From positions 1,931,001 through 1,995,000 of the forward strand of contig NZ_CP013342.1 in assembly GCF_001610975.1 (NCBI RefSeq): 64,000 nucleotides of DNA. Reading direction: 5' to 3'. The position numbers and the translations under genes were made by a program. Of the stretch, positions 21,682-28,425 are shown piece by piece. The notes under the pieces are model-generated. The model searched no databases and had not been told where the DNA came from. It worked only from the letters and a program-made list of their open reading frames with translations. The stretch comes from Sphingopyxis terrae subsp. terrae NBRC 15098 (GTDB taxonomy: Bacteria > Pseudomonadota > Alphaproteobacteria > Sphingomonadales > Sphingomonadaceae). How positions within the stretch are numbered: position 1 is the first letter of the stretch; the number at the start of each line of letters is the position of its first letter.

Positions 21682-23883
21682 GTGGACGCGGCACAGGCGG
21701 TACATGAAAAATTTCTCGGCGCGCTGGCGAGCGGAACGCTCGCTCGCCGCGCCGATGCGCCCGATCCCGCGCATGCCGGGCTGACGCGGTCGGATGCCAT
21801 CGACATTTTCCTGTCGCAGCTCACCAGTCGCCAGATGGACCGGCTGTCGCGGACGCTGCAGGCACGCGGCGAGGGCTTTTATACCATCGGATCGTCGGGG
21901 CACGAGGGCAATGCCGCGGTCGCGGCGGCGCTGCGCGTCACCGACATGGCGTTCCTCCACTATCGCTCGAACGCCTTTCAGCTCCACCGCGCGCGCCAGC
22001 TCCCCGGACAGACCCCCGACTGGGACATGCTGCTGAGCTTCGCCGCTTCGGCCGAGGACCCGATTTCGGGCGGGCGGCACAAGGTCATCGGGTCGAAGCC
22101 GCTCGCGATTCCGCCGCAGACATCGACGATCGCGTCGCATCTGCCCAAGGCAGTGGGCGCCGCCTTTTCGATCGGTATCGCGCGGCGACTGGGCATGTGC
22201 GGCCTCCCGCTGCCCGAAGACGCGGTGGTGCTGGCGAGTTTCGGCGATGCGTCGGCCAATCATTCGACCGCGCAGGGCGCGTTCAATACCGCGGGCTGGT
22301 CGGCCTTTCAGGGCACGCCTTTGCCACTTATCTTCCTGTGCGAAGACAATGGCATCGGCATCTCGACACGCACCCCGACGGGGTGGATCGAGGCGCAGTT
22401 CCGCCACCGTGCGGGGCTTCATTATATCCAGTGCGACGGCACCGACCTTGTCGCGGCCTACGCGGGCGCAAAAGAGGCCGCCGACTTCGCGCGCCGCACG
22501 CGTAAGCCGGTGTTTCTCCATATGGGAACGGTGCGGCTCTACGGACATGCCGGGTCGGACGTGCAGGGTGCCTATCTGCCCAAGGCGCTGATCGAAGCCG
22601 ACGAGGCGCGCGATCCCCTGCTCGCGGGGGCGGCGCTGATGGTCGAACAGGGATGGATGTCCGCCGCCGAAGTCGCCGATGCCTATGAAGAGATCGGCGC
22701 AACGCTGGCGCGGCAGGCCGAAGCCGCGATCCGCCGCCCCAAGCTGACCACCGCCACGGCAGTAATGGAGAGCCTGGTTCCGCCGAAGATCGACCGCCCG
22801 CCGGCCAATCGCCCCTCGACCGACGAGCGCGCGGCGCTGTTCGCCGGCGACGCGAACCAGATGGACAAGCCGATGCATATGGCGCGGCTGCTCTCCTGGG
22901 CGCTCGCCGACCTGATGCTCGCCTATCCCGAAATCGTCGTCGCGGGTGAGGATGTCGGGCCGAAGGGCGGCGTCTACAATGTAACCGCCAAGCTGCATCA
23001 GCGCTTCGGTTCGGCGCGCGTTATCAACACGCTGCTCGACGAACAGGCGATCCTCGGCCTCGCGATCGGCATGGCGCACAACGGCTTCGTGCCGATGCCC
23101 GAAATCCAGTTCCTCGCCTATGTCCACAATGCCGAGGATCAGATCCGCGGCGAGGCGGCTACCCTGAGCTTCTTTTCGAACGGCCAGTATACCAACCCGA
23201 TGGTGATCCGGATCGCCGGGCTCGGCTATCAGAAGGGGTTCGGCGGACACTTCCACAACGACAACAGCCTGGCGGTGTTCCGCGACATTCCCGGGGTAAT
23301 CTTGGCGGTGCCGTCGAACGGGCGCGACGCCGTGCAGATGCTGCGCGAATGCGTGCGGCTGGCGCGCGAGGAGCAGCGCGTCGTGGTCTTCGTCGAACCG
23401 ATCGCGCTCTATATGACGCGCGACCTGCACGAAGAGGGCGATGGCCTGTGGACGAGCGCCTATGAAGCGCCCGGCGAAGGGACGCCGATCCGGCTGGGCG
23501 ATGTCGGCGTGCATGGCGACGGAACCGATCTGGCGATCGTGACCTATGGTAACGGCACTTATCTCTCGCGGCAGGCCGAAAAGCTGCTCGCCGCCGACGG
23601 CGTCAAGGCGCGCGTAATCGACCTGCGCTGGCTCGGTCCCGTCGATGCCGACAAGCTCGTTGCCGCGGTCGGCGAGGCGAAACGCGTCCTGATCGTCGAC
23701 GAATGCCGCATCACCGGTTCGCAAAGCGAGGCGCTGATGGCGCTGTTTACTGAACGCACGCCGGAGAAGAAGCTGGCGCGCATCGCCGCCGAGGACAGCT
23801 TCATCCCGCTGGGCAAGGCGGCGACGGTGACGCTGCCGAGCCGCGATTCGATCTATGCCGCCGCGAAGGAGCTGCTGGCATGA
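21682..23883 (+). CDS. Fused alpha/beta 2-oxoacid dehydrogenase-type E1 component (TPP-dependent)
   Basis: A 733-residue fusion of an E1-alpha-like half (residues ~30-370) and an E1-beta-like half (~400-730). The alpha half shows FYTIGSSGHEGNAAVAAAL and the TPP/Mg motif GDASANHSTAQGAFN. The beta half has VVAGEDVGPKGGVYNVTAKL, NTLLDEQAILGLAIGMA and a transketolase C-domain (VIDLRWLGPVDADKLV). Such E1s decarboxylate branched-chain or related 2-oxoacids and normally pass the acyl group to an E2 lipoyl domain. No E2 or E3 is present here. The start is the GTG at 21682 behind AGGAGGACAGC. It overlaps the acyltransferase gene by 4 nt. Confidence 0.9.
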   Translation: MDAAQAVHEKFLGALASGTLARRADAPDPAHAGLTRSDAIDIFLSQLTSRQMDRLSRTLQARGEGFYTIGSSGHEGNAAVAAALRVTDMAFLHYRSNAFQLHRARQLPGQTPDWDMLLSFAASAEDPISGGRHKVIGSKPLAIPPQTSTIASHLPKAVGAAFSIGIARRLGMCGLPLPEDAVVLASFGDASANHSTAQGAFNTAGWSAFQGTPLPLIFLCEDNGIGISTRTPTGWIEAQFRHRAGLHYIQCDGTDLVAAYAGAKEAADFARRTRKPVFLHMGTVRLYGHAGSDVQGAYLPKALIEADEARDPLLAGAALMVEQGWMSAAEVADAYEEIGATLARQAEAAIRRPKLTTATAVMESLVPPKIDRPPANRPSTDERAALFAGDANQMDKPMHMARLLSWALADLMLAYPEIVVAGEDVGPKGGVYNVTAKLHQRFGSARVINTLLDEQAILGLAIGMAHNGFVPMPEIQFLAYVHNAEDQIRGEAATLSFFSNGQYTNPMVIRIAGLGYQKGFGGHFHNDNSLAVFRDIPGVILAVPSNGRDAVQMLRECVRLAREEQRVVVFVEPIALYMTRDLHEEGDGLWTSAYEAPGEGTPIRLGDVGVHGDGTDLAIVTYGNGTYLSRQAEKLLAADGVKARVIDLRWLGPVDADKLVAAVGEAKRVLIVDECRITGSQSEALMALFTERTPEKKLARIAAEDSFIPLGKAATVTLPSRDSIYAAAKELLA

Positions 23884-24929
23884 CGGCGGCGAAGAAGACC
23901 GCGCTTGTCGTCGCCCCCGGCCGCGGCACCTATGGCAAGGGCGAGCTTGGCAGCATCGCGCGGCTGCACGGCGCACGCTTCGGCGATATCATCGCCGGGT
24001 TCGACGCCCAGCGCCGCGAGCGGGACCAGCCGACGGTCAGCGAACTCGACGGCGCCGATCGCTTCAGCGTCGCGACGCACATGCGCGGCGATGTCGCGGC
24101 CCCGCTGATCTACACCGCGACCCTGCTCGACTGGCTCAGCATCGACCGCGCCCGATATGACATCGTCGCCGTCGCGGGCAATTCGATGGGCTGGTACAGC
24201 GCGCTCGCGCTTGGCGGCGCGGTGTCGGTCGAGGACGGCTTTCGTATCGCCAATGCTATGGGTCTCAACAGCCAGACGCACGGGCCGGGCGGGCAGATAT
24301 TGGTGCAGATCGTCGATGAAGACTGGCGCCCGGTGCCGGGGCTGCGCGCCAGCCTGCTGGGGCTCGTCGCCGACATCGCCGCGCGCCCGGGTCATGCGCT
24401 CGCGCTTTCGATCGACCTTGCCGGCATGCTTGTCCTCGCGGGCAATGAAGAGGGGCTGGCCGCCTTGCTTGCCGAGGCGGCGCCGACGCCAGGCCGCGAT
24501 CCGCTGCGGCTGGCGGGACATGGCCCCTTTCATACGCCGCTGATGGTCGGCAGTTCGGACAAGGCGAAGATCGAATTGCCCCCGGCGCTGTTCGGCATGC
24601 CCAACCTGCCGATGGTCGACGGTCGCGGTCATATCTGGCGGCGCTTTTCCAGCAATCCCTGGGGCATCTGGGACTATACCTTCGGGCATCAGATCCTTGC
24701 GCCCTATGATTTCGCGCTGTCGGTGCAGGTTGCGGTCAAGGAATATGCGCCCGACGTGATCATCCTGCCCGGCCCCGGTGATACGCTGGGCGGCGCGATC
24801 GCGCAGGCGCTGATCGGCATCGAATGGCAGGGAATCGCGGGCAAGGCCGACTTCATGGCGCGTCAGGCGGCGGACCCGATCCTGCTGTCGATGGGCCGCC
24901 CGGAACAGCGCGCGCTCGTCACGGGCTAG
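23880..24929 (+). CDS. Divergent acyl/malonyl-transferase-like (FabD/PKS-AT fold) protein
   Basis: A 349-residue protein with the acyltransferase layout. A nucleophile-elbow GNSMGWYSALALG places Ser102 as catalytic serine, with Asn where FabD has His (GHSLG). GHGPFHTPLM places His218 as the partner histidine, close to the FHSPLM motif of polyketide synthase AT domains. The N-terminal PGQGSQ motif is replaced by APGRGTYGKGELG. It probably loads an acyl group onto CoA or an acyl carrier, but the donor is unknown. Translationally coupled (ATGA) to the E1 fusion, so both should act on one pathway. Confidence 0.78.
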   Translation: MTAAKKTALVVAPGRGTYGKGELGSIARLHGARFGDIIAGFDAQRRERDQPTVSELDGADRFSVATHMRGDVAAPLIYTATLLDWLSIDRARYDIVAVAGNSMGWYSALALGGAVSVEDGFRIANAMGLNSQTHGPGGQILVQIVDEDWRPVPGLRASLLGLVADIAARPGHALALSIDLAGMLVLAGNEEGLAALLAEAAPTPGRDPLRLAGHGPFHTPLMVGSSDKAKIELPPALFGMPNLPMVDGRGHIWRRFSSNPWGIWDYTFGHQILAPYDFALSVQVAVKEYAPDVIILPGPGDTLGGAIAQALIGIEWQGIAGKADFMARQAADPILLSMGRPEQRALVTG

Positions 24930-24971
24930 CCCGTCTGTCTGTCGAGGTCCCGCGAAGGGGCCAGCGCCAAA

Positions 24972-25006
24972 GGGGCCGACGGAAGTGGAACATCCTCCGC
25001 CGGCCC
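24972..25006 (-). terminator. Candidate terminator of the FixJ-like gene
   Basis: GGGCCGACGGA pairs with TCCGCCGGCCC (11 positions, one mismatch) around a 12-nt loop. On the minus strand it is followed by CTTTGG, a weak U-tract. It lies in the 212-nt gap between the convergent acyltransferase and FixJ-like genes, where no gene is seen. Confidence 0.4.
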
Positions 25007-25141
25007 GGCTGGGATGCGCGGCCAGGTGGGGATGGCACGCGCGGTCGAACGGATCGCCCTTGGGGACCAACACAGGGGCGACGGACCGTTCGATTCTCTT
25101 ATAGGGGCCAATCTATCGCGCTGGCCGGAGGCGGGCAGACA

Positions 25142-25792
25142 TCAAGCTCCGAAATGGACGGGATTGGCGCTCGGGCCCCGCGCGAATTCGACGGTGAAGC
25201 GCAGCCGCAGCAGCTCGGCGACGCTCGCCGCGCCCGACCGGCGCATGATATTGGCGCGGTGCACCTCGACGGTGCGCGGGCTGACGTCGAGCCGCCGCGC
25301 GATTGCCTTGTTGCCGAGCCCCGCCGCTATGGCATCCAATATATCGCGTTCGCGCGGGGTCAGCGCGGCGAGGCGCGCCTCGGCGGCGCGCCGGTCCGCG
25401 TGCATTGCACGCTGCCGCTCCCAAGCCGTCAACGCATCGCCGATCACCGACCGGACGAGCCGCGGATCGAGCGGGGCGGGCAGCAGATCGGTCGCGCCGC
25501 CGCGCAGGATGGCGCGGCTTTCGCCGACGCTCAGCCGACTCGCGGCGACGAAGCAGGCGATATCGGGCGACTGTGCGATCGCCGCGAGCATTGCGCTGCC
25601 ATCGACCGCGCCGGGCTGGGCCCAGTGGAAAAGCAGCACGGCGCAATCGTCCGCCGCCCCCGCGTCGAGCCAGTCGGCGCCGTTCGCAAAGCTGCGGACG
25701 ATATGGCGGCCATCGGCAAGCGCGCGGAAACAGGCGGCGCGCTCGGTGGCGTCGGGAAGCACGAGATGGATATGCGCACCGGACATCTGCAT
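25142..25792 (-). CDS. FixJ/LuxR-type regulator with degenerate receiver domain
   Basis: A 216-residue protein with a FixJ-like receiver fold (residues ~7-120) and a LuxR-type helix-turn-helix (ALTPRERDILDAIAAGLGNKAIARRL, then SPRTVEVHRANIMRR). Aligned by eye with FixJ, the phospho-acceptor Asp is replaced by His56 (VLLFHWAQP in place of V-T-D-L-R-M-P) and the conserved Lys by Ala106 (LLPAPLD). Only one acidic residue remains at the metal site (VLPD). Phosphorylation by a kinase is therefore unlikely. It lies 87 nt downstream of the kinase gene on the same strand. ATG at 25792 or 25786. Confidence 0.88.
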   Translation of the reverse strand: MQMSGAHIHLVLPDATERAACFRALADGRHIVRSFANGADWLDAGAADDCAVLLFHWAQPGAVDGSAMLAAIAQSPDIACFVAASRLSVGESRAILRGGATDLLPAPLDPRLVRSVIGDALTAWERQRAMHADRRAAEARLAALTPRERDILDAIAAGLGNKAIARRLDVSPRTVEVHRANIMRRSGAASVAELLRLRFTVEFARGPSANPVHFGA

Positions 25793-25879
25793 GACGCCAT
25801 GGTGCCAGCGGTGTCCGCCGCTGCCGAGCAGCGTCGCCTCGGCTTCGGCGTCAATTCGAAGCGTTCGGGGCCGTAGCGT

Positions 25880-27259
25880 TCAGGCGGCCGGCGCGACGAC
25901 CGGCAGCCGGAGCGTGACGACGGTGCCGTGCGGCTGCCCGGGTGTAATCGTCATCCGACCGCCGTGCATATGCGCGATCGTCTCGACCAGCGACAATCCC
26001 AACCCCGCGCCCGATCCGCCGCGCGAAGGATCGAGCCGGACGAAGCGTCGCGTCGCTTCGGCGATGCGGTCGGCGGGGATGCCGGGACCGTCGTCGATTA
26101 CCGCGAGGTCGATCGCATCGCTGGCTTCTCGGGCCGCGGTCAACCGGATCTGCGTGCCGCCGGCCGCATATTTCAGGGCATTGTCGATCAGGTTCGACAG
26201 CGCGCGCACCAGCATCTCGCGGTGTGCGACGACCTCAAGGTCCGCGGGTGCCGCGACCGCAATGGCAAAGCCCTCATCCTCGGCGAGCGGACCATAGACT
26301 TCGGCCATGTCTTCGAGCAGCGGCGCGAGTGCGAACCGCGTGAACTGGTCGCGGCCGATGCCTGCCTCGGCGCGGCTGATCTCCAGCGCGGTGTCGAGCA
26401 GGCGATGCAGGCTGTCGGCCTCGTCGATCGCACCGGCAAGCGCCGCCGTCGTTTCGGGGTCGCGCGCGCGGCCCAGCGCCTGTTCCAGCTTCGCCTTCAT
26501 CCGCGCGACCGGCGAACGCAGATCGTGCGCCATCGAATCGGTAAGCATGCGCAGCTCGCCGACCAGCGTTTCGATCCGGTCGAGCATCGCGTTGATCGAT
26601 ACGCCGAGCCGGTCGAAGGCGTCACCGGTCCGGTCGCGCTCCACCCGCGCGTCGAGCCGGCCGCTGACAATTGCGGAGGCGGCGCGCGAAAAGACGTCGA
26701 TGCGCCGCCCGAGCAGCCAGGCGACGAACGCGGCGACGATTCCGGCGATCGTGATGCCGACCGCGAGCGCGAACAGAAAGGCGGCCTGACTGGCGCGCGC
26801 GAGCTGAACCTGCGCCTCGAGCACTTCGCCCGTCAGCAGGGCATAGCCGCCGGGAAGCGGCGTGGTAATCAACCCGATCGGTTCGGCCTCGGCCGCATCC
26901 TGCCGGAACAGGCGGATTTCGCGCCACGCTTCATGGTCGGACACCGTCGCCGGCCATTGGCTGAGATTGCCGACGACGCGCGTGCCGTCGGGTGCCTTCA
27001 ACAGCACGACGAAATTGCGGTCGTCGCGCCGGGTGAGCCGGTCGCGGATCGCCTGAACCAGCGCTTCGGGCCCTTGCTGGCGTTGGGTTTCGGCAAAATC
27101 GTCGCGCGCGACTTCGGCCGCGATTCGCGCGTCGTCGATGATCGTCGCCTGGGTGAAGCGGTGGATGATCGTCAGGCCGAGCGCCAGCGCCGCGACCTGC
27201 GCGATCACCAGCGCCAGCGTCAGGCGGACGATCGTCGATTGAAAGAAGCCTGCGCGCAT
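25880..27259 (-). CDS. Membrane sensor histidine kinase (HAMP/HisKA/HATPase_c)
   Basis: A 459-residue kinase from the ATG at 27259. TM1 (IVRLTLALVIAQVAALALGL) and TM2 (AFLFALAVGITIAGIVAAFVAWLLG) enclose a ~135-residue periplasmic sensor domain, followed by HAMP, the H-box LTDSMAHDLRSPVARMKAKLE and the ATPase N, G1 and G2 boxes (LSNLIDNALKYA, VIDDGPGIPAD, GSGAGLGLSLVE). It starts 7 nt after the OmpR-type regulator, its evident partner. The H-box form resembles kinases of the QseC/TctE-like type; the signal is unknown. Confidence 0.93.
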   Translation of the reverse strand: MRAGFFQSTIVRLTLALVIAQVAALALGLTIIHRFTQATIIDDARIAAEVARDDFAETQRQQGPEALVQAIRDRLTRRDDRNFVVLLKAPDGTRVVGNLSQWPATVSDHEAWREIRLFRQDAAEAEPIGLITTPLPGGYALLTGEVLEAQVQLARASQAAFLFALAVGITIAGIVAAFVAWLLGRRIDVFSRAASAIVSGRLDARVERDRTGDAFDRLGVSINAMLDRIETLVGELRMLTDSMAHDLRSPVARMKAKLEQALGRARDPETTAALAGAIDEADSLHRLLDTALEISRAEAGIGRDQFTRFALAPLLEDMAEVYGPLAEDEGFAIAVAAPADLEVVAHREMLVRALSNLIDNALKYAAGGTQIRLTAAREASDAIDLAVIDDGPGIPADRIAEATRRFVRLDPSRGGSGAGLGLSLVETIAHMHGGRMTITPGQPHGTVVTLRLPVVAPAA

Positions 27260-27266
27260 CCGGCGG

Positions 27267-27953
27267 TCAGCTCGCGGCGCCGAGCATATAGCCCGCGCCG
27301 CGGATCGTATGGACCAGCGGCGTTGCGAACCCGTCGTCGATCTTGCGGCGCAGACGGCTGACATGGACATCGACGACATTGGTGCCGGGGTCGAAATGAT
27401 ATTCCCAAACCCCCTCCAGCATCATCGTGCGCGTCACCACCTGCTCCTTGTGGCGGAGCAGATATTCGAGCAGGCGAAACTCGCGCGGCTGCAGTTCGAT
27501 CCGCTTGCCGGCGCGCGTCACGCGGCGATTGAGCAGGTTCATTTCCAGATCCTCGCAGTGCAGCGCCGTTTCGACTTGGGGGCCGTTGCCGGGCTTGGCA
27601 AGGAGCAGCTTGAGCCGGGCCAGCAGCTCGGAGAAGGCGAAGGGCTTGACCAGATAATCATTGGCGCCCGACGTCAGTCCCTCGACCCGCGCATCGACCG
27701 CGCCCAGCGACGACAGGATGATGACGGGCGTCGCGATCTGCGCAGCGCGCATCGCCGCGAGCAGCGCCATGCCGTCCATGCCGGGCAGCATGCGGTCGAG
27801 GATGATCGCGTCGTAACTGCCATCGGTTGCATGAAACAGGCCGTCGCGGCCGTCGGCGGCATGATCGACGACGAAGCCTTCGCCGGTCAGGCTCTTGCTG
27901 ATGAAATCGGCGGTCGTCCGGTCATCTTCGACGAGCAATATTTTCTGCGACAT
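27267..27953 (-). CDS. OmpR/PhoB-family response regulator
   Basis: A 228-residue regulator from the ATG at 27953 (MSQKILLVEDD). The receiver is intact: acidic pair at the start, phospho-Asp in AIILDRMLPGMDGMALL, Lys in DYLVKPFAFSELLARL. The C-terminal winged helix ends YHFDPGTNVVDVHVSRLRRKIDDGF...TIRGAGYML. It is followed by its kinase and preceded, with a 32-nt overlap, by a PDZ-domain gene, so the three are probably one operon. Confidence 0.95.
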   Translation of the reverse strand: MSQKILLVEDDRTTADFISKSLTGEGFVVDHAADGRDGLFHATDGSYDAIILDRMLPGMDGMALLAAMRAAQIATPVIILSSLGAVDARVEGLTSGANDYLVKPFAFSELLARLKLLLAKPGNGPQVETALHCEDLEMNLLNRRVTRAGKRIELQPREFRLLEYLLRHKEQVVTRTMMLEGVWEYHFDPGTNVVDVHVSRLRRKIDDGFATPLVHTIRGAGYMLGAAS

Positions 27954-28353
27954 GCACTGTCCCCGGCTGTGGCCCGCGCGTCGCGGGAAGATGCTTATAG
28001 CTTGTCCGGATGCCACGGCGAATGCGCAGCGTCACCCCCTTGCGCGCGTCGCGGCGTAGCCGCGCGGCGGCATCGGCCGCCGACGCAATGGGGCGGCCAT
28101 CGATCCGGTCGATCCGGTCGCCCGCCGCAATGTCGGCTTTTGCCGCCGGACCGCCGTCCTCGACGCTGGTGACGACGAGCGCGATCGGCTGGTGGCGCCG
28201 GACAGGCTCCGCTTCGAAGGTCAATCCCCCCACCTGCCCCCCGCCACGCGAATGCGGCGAGGCATAGAGCCGCGCCGACAGAAAAATGATCCCCGCCAGC
28301 AGCAGGATCAACAAGGCCGTCGGCGGCATGGATCGGATGCGCGGCGGGTCCAT
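27922..28353 (-). CDS. Membrane-anchored single-PDZ-domain protein
   Basis: A 143-residue protein with one N-terminal helix (ALLILLLAGIIFLSARLYA) and a PDZ domain in the periplasm. It contains ALVVTSVEDGGPAAKADIAAGDRIDRIDGRPIAS and AARLRRDARKGVTLRIRRG, the family carboxylate-loop and ligand-groove strands. There is no protease domain. It overlaps the start of the response-regulator gene by 32 nt. It may sense C-termini of envelope proteins and pass the signal to the kinase encoded two genes on, but this is inferred from position. Confidence 0.78.
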   Translation of the reverse strand: MDPPRIRSMPPTALLILLLAGIIFLSARLYASPHSRGGGQVGGLTFEAEPVRRHQPIALVVTSVEDGGPAAKADIAAGDRIDRIDGRPIASAADAAARLRRDARKGVTLRIRRGIRTSYKHLPATRGPQPGTVHVAENIARRR

Positions 28354-28425
28354 TGGACCGGCGTAGCAGGCCGCGTCCCACCGCCCGATGGCGCGAAGAT
28401 GAAACTGCGGTAATCTTGCCGGCGA

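Noticed and set aside
21619..23976. 785-residue minus-strand frame opposite the E1 fusion
   Set aside because: No recognisable motifs; the E1 protein on the plus strand has full TPP-enzyme signatures and a good ribosome-binding site.
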